Origin: Gryganskiella cystojenkinii | Taxonomy: Eukaryota > Mortierellomycota > Mortierellomycetes > Mortierellales > Mortierellaceae | Direction of reading: 5' to 3' | Length of the DNA: 63,510 nt | NCBI GenBank assembly: GCA_015852425.1 | Contig: JAAAIG010000083.1 | Coordinates: forward strand, 9,976-73,485 | In this document: positions 13,082 through 25,033 of the stretch, piece by piece | How positions within the stretch are numbered: position 1 is the first letter of the stretch | Layout: every line of letters begins with the position of its first letter | Program-made: the position numbers and the translations under genes | The notes under the pieces: generated by a model | Database searches by the model: none | What the model saw: only the letters and a program-made list of their open reading frames with translations | Told to the model about the DNA's origin: nothing

Positions 13082-14100
13082 TATGGTCGAGACAGTTGGA
13101 TTGTTGGGTTTGGGAGGTTCTTTTTTGCGAGTTTGTCCCAGGAAGGAGATCTCTTTGATGTTGCTATCCTTTTGTTGAATATATATATATATATATCCTG
13201 TCTGTTCGCCTCCCCAGTCGAGTCGACGAGACACGATCCAACATAGTCCCCTACAGCTGTAGATGTCTGTCTCGCCATGCAATGGCCGAGTCGATGCAAA
13301 TCTGGCCAAGCAGATGTCTTGTGAATCCTGATGCCTCCTACGATGCCAAGAATTTTATCCCTTTCCCGCAGTTTTCCGCAGTTTCGAGTTGGTCCCGCAG
13401 TTCTGCAATGGTACGCCCAAAAAAAAGGTGATGTCTCCAATGACACATGATGAAAGGTTTCCCCCATGCATCATTGAATGAAATCTTAGAGATGATATGG
13501 TCGGCGGATTTTTTTGGCGATGGTCGATCCTGCATGGTGGGTCCTGATCCCTTGATTCCAGATGGTTCGGAAGAATGGCGGATGTCGTTCGATCGATAGA
13601 CAGATGGATCGATGGATATGATGGTTTCCAATCCGACATGGATGTTGCGCTCCCCCATACCATTTTGATTAAGATTGTTGCACAGAAAGAGAGACTGCTA
13701 AGAATTCCACACCGCATTAGATCAAATACCTCGACTTGGATTTCTAAGCCACCCATCTTCGAGGTCTGTTTCGGATATTATGACCTGTTGCACAGAGCAT
13801 GCTGTCAAATACTTGGCGACCGCAGCCAGAATGGTGACAGTACGGCCGTGTGGACTATGGAGCGGAAGTGAGTTTTACCTCCAACCATACTAACGAATTT
13901 CACAGGCATTGAGCTTACAACTTTTTGACCAAGGAAAGACGTCCGTGGGTCTTGTCCCTGAATTGGCTAACGTTCTGTCGCCACCAATTTTTACTCGAAC
14001 AGCCGAGAAAGATACGTAGAAGAAAATCATGGTCGCGATTGATGACTCGTTCTTTCAGAATTGTTATTAATAAAACTTTTTAAAACGTTTTATTATGGGT
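13082..14100. other. Intergenic, eL42 upstream region
   Basis: Holds an AT dinucleotide run (about 13181-13196) and AT-rich sequence. The overlapping open frames are short and of no recognisable family. No gene supported. Confidence 0.4.
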
Positions 14101-14109
14101 TTCCGCATT

Positions 14110-15679
14110 ACCATTGCAGTATCACTGCCCATCAACAACCTGACCAAGCTTTGGCTTTCTGAATGAGGGTCGAAGCCACGACAGCGGCACTTTGGGGGTT
14201 GGGCTTGCACGATTCTTTACCTCATGAATCTGTGCGACTGTTTGCTCAACTTTCGCCTTGACATGTTCAAAGACCTCCATAAGATGGTCAAGAGAAAAAG
14301 CGTTCATAGCGCTTGGGACAACATATGAGGACGCAAACTTGTGCATGACATAGGTGGCTTCGGCATGGTATAAAACTCAACTGATGGCTCTAAAAAAGAG
14401 TACAGATGTAGAAAGAGAGGACGCCAACAGCCCAAGTGACATGAAAATGATGAAGCGGTTTCCTTCAAAACAGACAGCATGAACACCATAAAACATACCA
14501 CGATTAAGCAGACCGATGACACAAACATCGCCTTCAGGCTCCAGCCTTAGAATGGAGTCCAAGGCCATCTTCATTTCTTGACCTTGTCATCCCAAGCCTG
14601 GGCAAGTCCTGTATTCCCAGCAATCTTTCCTTCCAGCAACCCCGCGGAAAGATTGTGTTCTCCAACTTGAGCTGTCGTGGCATAGTCTGGTACAAGACGA
14701 CTCCCACTTTTCGTATATTTTAGCTTGCCAAAATATGTGTCGAGGAAGGGTCCGAGTTGAGATTTCAGGTATGTATCTTCCTTTCGCTTTTGGGTGTTCC
14801 AGAGTTGTGCTGTGTCTGTCGTCTTGATTAAAGATAGACTTTAGATATCGATTCCCAGGTGGGTACCCATCCAACAGCTGCACGAAAGCCTCAGAGGCTT
14901 GTTCCGATTTCATCCCGAAGTGATTCCTAAGTCCTGTCTTCGATTTTTCCTTGCAGTCCACCAGTTTGATGGCCCAGTGCCAAGTGTTGTTGCATTCACT
15001 GGCGTGACAATACTATAACTATCCTAACATTTGAACCAAAGAGGAACTTACAACATCTCGCAAGGCTCGGTAACACCGCCATTGTTTTCGACGATCCGAT
15101 TCCTGCATGCCATTGGGTCGCCACCAATCTCGATCCTATTAATATATACTCAGTAGATATTAACGTCGGAACTCTCCAGGACCATCCAAGAAGTTCCAAG
15201 TATACAATCTGGATGTCGACAGATTCAGATCCTCTTGATCCTAAAAAGCCCGGATGTGCAGGGTCAGAGGAGGAGAGATCTGTTCCAAGCAAGTGTTGGG
15301 TAGAATAGATGGGCGGAGCAGCGACAGGGGTGCAATCGAAGCCATCGGTCGTCAGTGGTGCTCCGTGGTCCTGGGACGAAGTTCCAGACGCAAGTTGTCG
15401 ATACTGGTCTTCAGATGCGGTGGCTGCGGATGGGGCCAAGGATGAAGCAACTCCAGAGAGCACCCTGTTTGATGCAAGGGTGTGTGGGCTAAGCTCTCCA
15501 GATTCAGCAGAAGAAGCCCACGATCTGTGTGGTGCACTTGATGCAGATGGTCCGGGCTCTTCAGTCTCTGTAGAAGAAGCTGACAGCTGGTGTGAGACTG
15601 TCGATGCTTGTAATTCATGTCGTCCGGTGTCAGTTCCAAGGAAGGAAGACGCGTCTGGCTTGGATGCTTTATAAGGCAT
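14110..15679 (-). pseudogene. Decayed multi-exon gene of unknown family
   Basis: Reading leftward from an ATG at 15679, a Ser-rich segment with degenerate repeats (blocks built around SASS..E.G) leads into a region broken into short collinear frames. These include NRIVENNGG (about 15070), LLDGYPPGNRYLK (about 14860), LDTYFGKLKYTKSG (about 14720), DSILRLEPEGDVCVIGLLNR (about 14540) and a helical C-terminus VFEHVKAKVEQTVAQIHEV (about 14240). Near 14585 the frame changes at a position where one missing base would restore KVKEMKMALDSI, and a TGA lies near 14374. Some breaks look like introns (a GTATGT donor near 14500 and GTAAGTTCC near 15050), but not all can be. I do not recognise the family. 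The blocks look protein-like, so it is a once-real gene, now probably inactive or badly sequenced. Confidence 0.5.
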
Positions 15680-15849
15680 TTTCGTCTGGACAGCGTTATC
15701 ATATTCAAAGCGGCAAGAACCAAAGAGGTAAAGAGACAGTGTTGACTGTCCAAGTGTGGACAAGAAGTCGATTGACGTGTAATGAAGAGAGTCTCTTAAG
15801 TTACCTGATGAAGTATTCAAGTCGATGCATTCTGTCGCCTAATATGCTG

Positions 15850-16573
15850 AGCCTCCTCCGCTGTAGCGACAGCAGCCTTCCGTGCTGTACTTTTAAGCTT
15901 AGGCTTGAACTGTACTGATTCCCAGTATTGTTTCGCCTCGTTGACTTTGAAAATATTGTACTCTCTCATGAGATGTTGCCGCCGAGCAAGGCTGATACTT
16001 GACGACTAGATAAACTCCATATATCGTTCTTCCGCAGATTATGCATGAGTGTAGTTGAATTTCTTGGCGAAGAACGGCATGTTTACATGCTCTGTGCTGT
16101 TTCTTGATGGAGACAACACGAGCAAGAAGAGGCAGGTCGAGGTAGTGGTGAGCGATCAAGGAGAAATTGTTGAAAATGTGAGATTGATGATAAAAAGCGT
16201 ATCAAGTGGTGGATTCCAATGGCGATAGAAGTAAAGAGATGGCATCAATGAGAACAACAAAGGGCGCGAGCATGTGGCACTTCGGTCACTCGTCCCAATC
16301 CTCTTTAAGTAACGGTCTACTGTAACGATGATCAATCGACGAGGGAGCGCGATAAATTAAAATTTTAAAAAGTCAATTGACCGATTGACGTTCTGGTTGT
16401 CAAACGGCTAAAAATTAGTCGTTTGATTCTCTGGTAGGTGATCTGAAAGCCGTTGGGCCAATCATCGCTTAACGCGTCTTTTCTGTGCCTCTTCCACCGA
16501 CAAATATATTTCTTGCACTCGTTCACAGACATCATCCATCTCATCCCTCCCATCCCATACTTTTCATCCAACC
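15850..16573. promoter_or_regulatory. Upstream region of the PDI gene
   Basis: No coding region supported. Contains a near-perfect inverted repeat 150-170 bp upstream of the PDI start (see separate entry) and a pyrimidine-rich leader just before the ATG. Confidence 0.4.
16400..16426. promoter_or_regulatory. 12-bp inverted repeat, 3-nt spacer, in PDI promoter
   Basis: Left arm 16400-16411 and right arm 16415-16426 match at 11 of 12 positions as reverse complements (core TCAAACG...CGTTTGA). Position about 150 bp before the PDI start codon suggests a dimeric regulator site; identity unknown. Confidence 0.4.
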
Positions 16574-18362
16574 ATGAAGCAAAGTCTGACCTCTATCGCC
16601 CTTGGCGCTCTCCTCCTCTCCCAGACCGTCCTTGCTGGTCTTTACTCTTCAAACGACAATGTCATCGACGTCAACACTCACACATTCAAGTCCGAAGTCC
16701 TCGATGCCGATGTAACATTCATTGCTTTTCCTCTGATCATCACTCTACACACAAACCAAATGCAGAGGCTGACTTTATGCTCTATGGTTACATTCTTTCT
16801 CTGCTTTAGCATTTGGTCATGGTCGAGTTCTATGCTCCCTGGTGCGGTCACTGCAAAAAGTAAGGTCCTTTCTTCCTTTGATCGTTGATTATATTTTTTT
16901 CCAGGAACATAGATAAACAAAGTGCCGCCTGTGACCCACTACTCACCTTTCTGTCGCTCCTGCTCTTCAATTAACCTCTTAGTCTGGCTCCTCAGTACAA
17001 GGCTGCCGCCAAGAACTTGCACGGAATCGTTAAGATGGCTGCCGTTGACTGTGACGAGGACAAGAACAAGCCAATTTGCTCGCAATATGGCATTCAAGGT
17101 GAGAGAGATCATTCTCTTTCCTTACCACTCTACCTCTTTTTTTGAGCCTCATTGCCGATCCTTACCCCCTTACTAACCCCAATGCGCCTCTTCACTCTTC
17201 ACGTCTTAGGATTTCCCACGATCAAGATCTTTCCTGCTAACAGAAATAACAAGAAGGGCACCAAGTACCCACAGGATTACAACGGAGCTCGTCAAGCCAA
17301 GGATATTGTCGATCACCTCATCAAGATGGTTCCCAACGATATTCAATTGGTCACCAGTAACCCCTCGAGCGACAAGATTATCAACGTTGACGAGTTTGCT
17401 GCCAACGAGGTACATGACCAATATTTATGTGTTTGAGGACAAACTGCTATGCAGCATCGACACTCATCTCTTTATTTTCTCCTTTTTGGTCTTTATAGGA
17501 CAAGCCTCGCGCATTGTTGTTCACCAAGAAATTAGCCTCCAGCAACATGTACAAGGGATTAGCCACGGACATGAAGGACAGGATGATTGTCGGAGAATTC
17601 CGTACTCCCAAGGACGAGGTCTTGAAAAAGTTCAACGTCGAGTCTCTCCCAGCACTCGTGGTCTTCCCCAAGGGTAGCCAAGAACCCGTGGTTTACTCTG
17701 GTGATATGAAGCGCGAGCCCCTCTCGGAATTCCTCAACCAACACGCTGAGGCCTCCAAGAAGGATGGAGGACAACAACAGCAAAAGGACAACTCAAAGCG
17801 TAGCAACAGCAACAACGCCAAACCCGCTGCACCTGTCGTCGAATTCGACCCCAAGGTCCCCCAGATCGAGGATCAAGTCCAATTCAAGATGGAATGTCTG
17901 AGCAAGAACGCCGGTTCCTGTGTTGTCGCTTTCTTGGTCGTTGAACCCGAGTTTGAGGAATCAGTCAAGGTGCACGAGGAAAACATGGCGGTCCTGGAGA
18001 AAGTCAAGAAGCAGGCTCATGACGCAGGAAAGGCCGTTCATGTCATGTGGATGGATGCCTTGGACAAGCGTGTGACGACGTTGATGAATCAGTTCCAGAT
18101 CTCGAGCGATATCCCCGGCTTGTTGTTGGTGAACCCCGGCAAGAAAGCTTTTGTTCCTTTTGTCGGAGCCTTCGATGTTGATGGTATTCAGAGCTGGCTT
18201 TCGGATTCGACCACGGGACGTATCAGAGCCTTCCCTTACAGCTTCGATGTCGCTTTGGCTCCCAAGGAGGCACGCAAAGTTGTTGCCAAGGAGGAAGTCA
18301 AGGCCGAGGAAGAAGAAATCAAGGCTGAAAAGAAGGAGTCTAACATTAAGGATGAGCTGTAA
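16574..18362 (+). CDS. ER protein disulfide isomerase, one CGHC domain, KDEL
   Basis: Exons 16574-16711, 16810-16859, 16983-17098, 17210-17409, 17499-18362; 455 aa, phases consistent. A signal peptide (MKQSLTSIALGALLLSQTVLA) precedes one thioredoxin domain with the active site APWCGHCK (about residues 57-64), a cis-Pro segment GFPTIKIFP, then a second redox-inactive thioredoxin-like domain (about 150-250). A Lys/Gln linker and an acidic C-terminal part follow. The protein ends KDEL, the classic ER retrieval signal. Architecture is that of the P5/MPD1-type disulfide isomerases that form and isomerise disulfides of secretory proteins. Exon 2 is only 50 nt and carries the active site. A decayed tandem copy lies immediately downstream. 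Confidence 0.9.
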
Positions 18363-18602
18363 AAGAATCTAGAACCGTCATCCAACCTTTCTTTATGAGC
18401 ACAACAAAAAAAACTATTCAAAAAGCAATAAAAATAGAGAAAACAAACGGCATACGGTGAGGAGTAAGGGAAAAGATCTAGAGTAGAGACAGTTGGGACA
18501 GGGCGTCAAAAATTTGGGCGAAGTCAAATCGCATTTGGACGCGTTGGCATTTGTATTTGTGATTGATCATTCCTAAATCCTCACGTTCATTGCATCCCAT
18601 CC

Positions 18603-19263
18603 ATGAAACACATCACAACCTTGATCGTTCTCGGCACCACACTCTTATGTAAAGAGCCCTTACCAGGTTCTACTCTGCCAAAGACAAAGTTGTCGTCGTA
18701 GACACAGTCTTTTGAGGAAGAAGTCGAGTGACCATTGCAAACGGTAAGAAGAGTGAAAGAAAAAAAAGAACACGATTGGCTTTTTATTATATTTTCATAT
18801 CATCAGGCTGGCTCCCCAGTTTAAGGCTTCAGTCAAGGAAATGGATGGGATTATCAATTTGTCGCAATTGACACTGGGGACGATGACCTCAAAGCGCTGC
18901 TTTATCAACGAACGGTATTCAATGTAAACATATTCCCAATCCGATTTCCCAATACGCTTACACGAGAACCTATCCATAAACATTGCTTTCCTTTGGGTCA
19001 CAAACCCGGGTCGGGACCAAAGTCCCTTGGCTCATTTTTTCACCCTTGACAGAAACCCGATCCTTCACCAAATTCATTCATTATGACTCCCGTGGATTGC
19101 ACATGCATAGGTTTTCGCAAGATTTTTCAAAAAGGGCAAGGATCCGCAGAACTATGATGGTTATCGACAAGCTAAAGATTTACTCGACTACCTTCTCCAC
19201 GTAATCGCTGATCGTAGCAATATCACTGCGGGGAGCGTCAACAGCTTCAAGGACGAGCTCTGA
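18603..19263 (+). pseudogene. Tandem PDI relic, active site lost
   Basis: Begins with ATG and MKHITTLIVLGTTLL, resembling the start of the intact PDI. It continues FYSAKDKVVVVDT (compare LYSSNDNVIDVNT) then hits an in-frame TGA near 18712. The active-site exon is reduced to a DHCKR remnant followed by GTAAGA, so the WCGHC core is gone. After an acceptor near 18806 the frame gives LAPQFKASVKEMDGII, shifts by one base, then VAIDTGDDD. Farther on, GKDPQNYDGYRQAKDLLDYL matches the intact gene's YPQDYNGARQAKDIVDHL. The frame ends SFKDEL then TGA, which looks like an ER signal but lies in the middle of the parental alignment and is probably chance. Same strand, 240 bp after the parent: a decayed tandem duplicate. 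Confidence 0.82.
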
Positions 19264-19357
19264 GACGAAATTACGTCAAGCAAGGAGGGAATCTTAGCAA
19301 TTTTTTTTTTATTGCGATGAAAAAGAACATACGCGAAGTTCAATAATAAATATGCCT

Positions 19358-21868
19358 TTATTCGGTTGCCTCGATCATGACCTCGTTTTCAATAGCAGTA
19401 CCAACGACGATCTCGGACTTAGGCTCGTTGGAATCGTTCGCCTCAACCTCCTGGGCTTCAACCACAGCCTCAAGAGCACGCGTGGAAGTCTCAGAGGCGT
19501 TCTCAGCCTCCTCAGCGACTATTGTCTCGGTGACGACTGGCTCCAGGGTCGCAATTGATACTGTCGCCTCTATATGGACTGCGGGTGCCTGGATAGGCTC
19601 GTCGGTGGGGACTAGCTCAAAAACTTTCTCTTTCAACGGAAGTGCTGTCGATACCTCGTCCTCGGCTACCATTGTACAGTATTCCTCGTCATCTTGAATG
19701 TTTTCGGACTCCTTTCTTGTGATGGCACCAGAGGTTGATTCCTCAATCTCGGTTGGAGCTATCTCTGGAGCATTCGAATCTGCTGGTATGCTGGCCCCAG
19801 GAGTCGATCCGTGGCTCGTCTCTGTTGTCTCTGAAGCGATTAGGATAAGCATCGTAGACGGAGATGTCGAGGGGCTAACGGCTGCCGCAAGAGCCTCCTG
19901 GAGGTCATTGTCGATCAGAGGGATCAGAGTTTGACTGGTATCAGACAACACTCGCTGTTGTTCCTGCTGTTGCTCTTGCTGTTGTGGTTGCTGTTGACGT
20001 TCTAGGTTTTGCTGCTGCTGACGCTTTTGTTCTAATTCCAAATGCTTCTTGTCAGCTTTGGACAACTTTTTCAACTTCTCTGGCTTGATTTTTTTCTCTT
20101 TAGCTTTTTTCGCTTTGCCATCCTTGCTGTTCGTGCCGGGGACCGGCATGTTATCTTCTGGGGGACTCATCTCGTTGCCAGAACTGCTGCTGCCTACGGC
20201 GACCTCGACATTACCCTGTGCTTTAGATCTATCTTCCATAATCTTGTCCTTTTCTCTCTCGTCTGAACTTGGTCCTTGGTTCCCTACTTTCTTCACATCC
20301 TCATCGGTATTCTGGGAGTCTTTTGCCTTCCTGGCTTGTTCTTTGATAAGTTTCTTCTTGAGTTTCTCCTCTTCTTTCTCCCGATGAGCCGCAGCGATGG
20401 AGGACCGTCGACTCCGGACCCTGGCAGACTTGATGGAGATGGAACGGACCATCTCTGGTTCCAGGGGGGCCTTGACGAAATGACGATAGTTGTTTCGGAT
20501 CCAATGGACAAGCTCGCTCCGGACGCTTTCCGCATCCAAATCCCAATGCGCTGTTGTTACGTGGGTGGTGGGCCAGCAATAAAAAAATAAAAAAAATCAA
20601 TCGCCTGTAGAGTTCATCAAGTCAACTGAAATGAAACAAGAAAAAAAAGGCGAGAGAAAATTATACATACGATCGTGTTTGCCACCTTTCCAGGTCTTGA
20701 AAACCAGGCTGGCGGGATGCAGTCTCGCCAGTTGGTGACACAGTTGTTGTGTAGCCTGGTAAGAACAAATTGGATCATCGGTGCCATGTAACAATAATGT
20801 TGGCAGCAAGTTTGGGAAGTTTTTCCACCGTTTGGTCAAAACCTTTTGGCCTTGATAGATCATGTCGCCCAAACACTGAAGGGAGATGGTGTCCAAGATC
20901 AGTCCATCTTCGTGATGACGCGATTGTTGCTCGAGGTCGCGCGTCAACTCGTCTGAGAGAACAGGAAACCGGATCTGGATATTGGGATACCATTTTCCAA
21001 GACGGTTATAAGTTGAAGGGAAACGAGACCCCGCACCTGCAATTGTTGGTTTTAGATAAGGCGAAGACGATATCAGTCCTGCAAGGAAAGTGATTCGTTG
21101 ACCGAGGCCGCAAACATAGTTCAGGACCAAGGCGCCTCCCATGCCATGACCCATAAGAAAAATGGGTTTAGTTGGGTGTGCGGACACAGCGCGATCGATG
21201 GCACTGTCGATCTCTTTGAGAAGTGCATCGTATCTATCAAACGGGTGATTTTTTTTTGTCAAAGAATTGGTCGCGTCCAGTATGTGTTTGTATTCAGACT
21301 CGAGAGGAGATTATATAACCTACCCTCCAGTGACACCCTGGACATCGGCTCGTGCGCCGGTCTCTCCGAATCCAGGAAGGTCCAAAGATTGAACCTCAAT
21401 TCCTTTTCCAGCAAAGGTTGCGAACAGTGGCTGGTACCGTTCACAGTGCTCGACCACATCATGCACAAAGACGAGTACGGACTGAACGGTGACACCGACG
21501 GGCCGCCACGTCTTTGTGAAGATGCGAATCGAGCCGTCATGTTTGTTCACTGTTGTCGGTTCTTCTGAGTTCACAGTTTCATTTTTGCTTTTCTTGGCGT
21601 TATTTTTGTTATTGATATTCATGGTGCTGTTGCTGTGATTGAGCGACTGGTGAAGGCTATGTTGGTGAGGATGCTCCTTGGATGAGTAAGTGAAGAGATT
21701 GGTGGCGCTCTTGACCCAACTGTTGACGACATGACAGGACTTTTCTGTGTCCTTGCTTTTGTTGCCCTTGAGGTTGTTGAGACTTCCAGAGTTGATGGCA
21801 TTGACAATGGGTGCGACAATACTGCTGGAGCGACCCACAGCGACACCTGTTGGTTGTGTAAAGGGCAT
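19358..21868 (-). CDS. Monoglyceride-lipase-like alpha/beta hydrolase, nucleophile Ser replaced by Gly, long acidic tail
   Basis: Complement of 21324-21868, 20671-21233 and 19358-20550; 766 aa, phases consistent. After a disordered Ser/Asn-rich N-terminus (about 1-115) comes a serine aminopeptidase S33 / monoglyceride lipase fold (about 120-400). The nucleophile elbow, GHSMGG in active relatives, is GHGMGG here (Gly212), so the catalytic serine is absent. The usual HG oxyanion motif near the start is HD. The acid (HGTDDP, Asp335) and the histidine (KGGKHD, His368) remain. Residues about 420-766 form a Lys-rich coiled-coil then an acidic Glu/Thr/Ala tail. Active relatives hydrolyse monoacylglycerols on lipid droplets. 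This copy is predicted catalytically inactive, perhaps a scaffold. Exon joins restore DPHWDLDAESVRSEL, supporting the model. Confidence 0.85.
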
Positions 21869-22754
21869 AAGAGAAGGAGGTATCTGTAGTGGAGAGATTG
21901 GTGATGGGTGGTAAACGAAAGAGGGGGTAGACTAATTCAGTGAGCAAGTTACCAGGAAAGGGGTTAGTTCAGCGCCGATTCTCAGTGGCACAAAAAGATA
22001 TGCAAAGGAAGAAAGAATTCGTTGGCTAACGTCAGAGAAGCGAAACAAAAAAAAAAAAAAAAAAGAAAAAAAAAATTGGTGGGAAAAGGGAAAAAAAGGA
22101 AAAAAAAAAAAAAAAAAAAAAAGAACAATAAGCTAAAAGAGTCGAAAGAAGTCTTCCATAGGACGCATAAGAACCGCATTGACATAGGAAGAGTGGCGTT
22201 TTGGAGTGTGACCGCAAATCGATCAATCAGTGCATTGTGTAATGTGGGACGGGGGTGCCTGCAGAAGGGCCGTCTGTGGTTTTTCAATCCAGAGAGTGGC
22301 CTGAACATCTTCCCTCAGTCAAAATCAAATACATGCTCGCTCACTCTCAAAGAGTTTGAAAGAGGCAGAGAAGGTGGTAAACCCCCTGTTTTGTTACGAT
22401 GCTTTAAACAGGTATCAAAGATAGTCAAAGGATGGACATCGCAGCCCACACCAGTTGACAAAAGAGGATCCATGAATCATGGGTAGGAGACCAGTTGACA
22501 TGGGAATGCCAACGCCTACTTGGTTAAACGTTGTTACAAGGAAAGATAAGCATGATCAGGATTCAACGATTAACGATCCGACTGTTGAAGTCTTGTTCAT
22601 TCTCTCTCATCTTTCCAACTGCTTTTGCCTCCGTCTTACAAAAATCTAACACATAGAGTAGCGCTTTATAACTTCCATTCACTTCATTTACCGAACGGTC
22701 AGCCGACAGGCAAACATAGCCAATCCAACCTAACGCCATCAAAAACTCTCCACC
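21869..22754. other. Intergenic between hydrolase and EHD genes (divergent)
   Basis: Contains two long A-rich runs (about 22047-22125 on the plus strand) and no recognisable gene. Serves as the shared upstream region of two divergent genes. Confidence 0.45.
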
Positions 22755-25033
22755 ATGGGCTTTGGACAGGAAGTGAAGAAGAAGACCGAATCTATTCGCA
22801 CAGGGTTCAAAACCGGACTCGGTAGTGGTCCCAGTACCCCGACCGGAGGCATGGTCGTCGCCAGCGGTCCTTCAGATGACTATGGGTACACCAAATCCAA
22901 TGGAGGAGATTTTCATTATGGTGACGGAAACACAAAGACGGCATCCAGTCCCGCTCCTTCGACGTACTCGAATCGATCTGCAGGAAGGACCTCTTATCAG
23001 GAACATAAAAGAACAAGTTCAGCAAATCTCTACAACAGGGCCACAACCATGGAGGTGGTCCCGGTGGCTACAGTCATGAACGGGACTGTTCGCCAGCGCC
23101 ATCGAGACCACAGTCCACTTTAACCTATCATGGGATTGCAGGAGGAGGATCGTTCTCGAACTTGATTCATGATGACTATCGACCGTTGATGGATGAACTC
23201 AAGGAAACCTACAAGCGAAAGATTCGACCCCTGGAGACGACGTACAACTTTGAGGGCTTCCATTCGGCACCTTTGTCGGACAGCGACATTGAAGCCAAAC
23301 CAATCTGCCTGCTGCTGGGACAGTACAGCACCGTAAGAGAACGTTGATATGACCGCTTGCAATGCTCTTATGCGTTGTTCTTTATGTGGTTTTTGCTCAT
23401 TATCCTCATTTTGACTATACAGGGAAAGACGACTTTTATTCGACATCTCACTGAATGCGACTACCCAGGGTCTCATATAGGCGTTGAACCTACGGTAAGC
23501 TCGATTTTTGATTCCTTTTCATAGCCAGTCTTGGTGTCCAGCCAACCACCTTCGTTCAGTATGCTTATATGTGCCCAAAAACACTCGATAGACGGACAGA
23601 TTTGTGGCAGTGATGAATGGAGTCGAGTCTCGTGTGATTCCAGGAAACGCAGCCGCTGTGACCGCCGACATGCCCTTTCGGGGTCTTAACAAGTTCGGTC
23701 AAGCCTTTCTCACACGGTTCCAAGTCTCGCAATGCCCTTCTCCACTCCTTGAAAATATGACCCTCATCGACACACCGGGTATTCTCAGTGGATCAGAAAG
23801 GCGGTAGGTTTGCAGCTTGGTTCATGGCCAAAAAAAAAAAAAAAAAGAGCAAGGCGCTCAAGCAGAGGTGACCAAAATTTAATTTTCATCTTCCAATTTT
23901 TTTTTGTCTGCCCAAAAAGGATTGAGCGCGGGTACGATTTCACGAAAACCATTGAATGGTTTGCTGAAAGAGCAGACTTGATTCTTTTATTTTTTGACTC
24001 TCATAAGCTCGACATCTCGGACGAGTTCAAGTCTTCCATCTATGCTTTGAAAGGACAAGAAGAAAAAGTCCGGGTCATCCTGAACAAATCGGATATGGTG
24101 AACCAACAACAGCTCATGCGCGTGTATGGCGCGTTGATGTGGAATCTTGGAAAAGTAATCCAGACCCCTGAAGTCATGCGCGTATACCTTGGATCCTTTT
24201 GGCTGAACCGACCCCCGAACGCATTCGAAGACTGTCGAGCGCTTCTGGACGCTGAACAGGCCGATCTGATCAAGGACCTCCGCGACCTGCCCAGAAATGC
24301 CGCGATCCGAAAGGTCAACGAAATTGTGAAACGGGCTCGCCTCGCCAAGGTCCACGCGTACCTGATCGGTCATCTCAAGAAGGAAATGCCCGCAGTCTTC
24401 GGTAAGACCTCGCGTCAGCAAGAGCTCATTCGGGATCTTGACAAGGAATTCGTTAAGGTCCAACAGATTTATTCCATCCCCGAGGGCGATTTCCCCAATC
24501 TGGAAAAATTCCGTCAGTCGTTGAGGGTCTACAAGTTTGAATCCTTCTCCAAGATCAAGGAACCGATATTGGCTGTGGCTGAGGAGGCACTATCAGTGGA
24601 TCTGCCGAAATTGATGAGACGATTCCCACAGGGGAACCCACTTTTGGATCAAGCTCAAAGAAACCCGTTCTTGATCCCAGATATGTCCAACAGCCTACTG
24701 AGTCCCGGTGGTAGTGGAGGCGAGATCCCCCCGAGTTACTGGCATTTCTCTTCGGTAGACAAGGCGAGCGCGATGCCGATCTTTATGACCCTGCGGCCGA
24801 TCGAGGGTCGAATTAACGGATCGACTGCAAAACCGTACCTGATGAGCACAGGCTTGTCAATGGAGATCCTCGCCAAGGTCTGGACACTGGCGGATTGGGA
24901 CTCGAATGGGTACATGGACGAGAACGAGTTTGCGGTCGCATTACATCTGATCCGAGCAATCGAAAACGGTGGCGAGTCTATTCTCCCTGAGACTTTGCCG
25001 CGGACCATGATCCCGACCTATGCTGCCTATTAG
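22755..25033 (+). CDS. EHD-type dynamin-like ATPase
   Basis: Proposed exons: 22755-22885, 23023-23332, 23423-23494, 23592-23803, 23920-25033; 612 aa. The last four exons are well supported. Motifs in order: P-loop GQYSTGKT (split by an intron), a switch region with TADMPFRGL, IDTPGIL, NKSD, a helical domain, and a C-terminal EH domain whose EF-hand loop is DWDSNGYMDENE. EHD proteins bind ATP, oligomerise on membranes and tubulate or pinch endosomal membranes; the EH domain binds NPF-containing partners. The 5' end is uncertain: the open frame from 22755 continues as Gly/Ser-rich sequence to 23120, but the P-loop exon is in another frame. I bridged this with a 137-bp intron; a one-base frameshift near 23036 would also join them. 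Confidence 0.85.

Noticed and set aside
13355..13756. Three overlapping minus-strand frames upstream of eL42
   Set aside because: Overlap each other in different frames, contain no domain and no splice-consistent joins.
19245..19263. KDEL then stop in the PDI relic taken as a working ER signal
   Set aside because: The site aligns with the middle of the parental protein and the frame upstream is broken, so chance is more likely.
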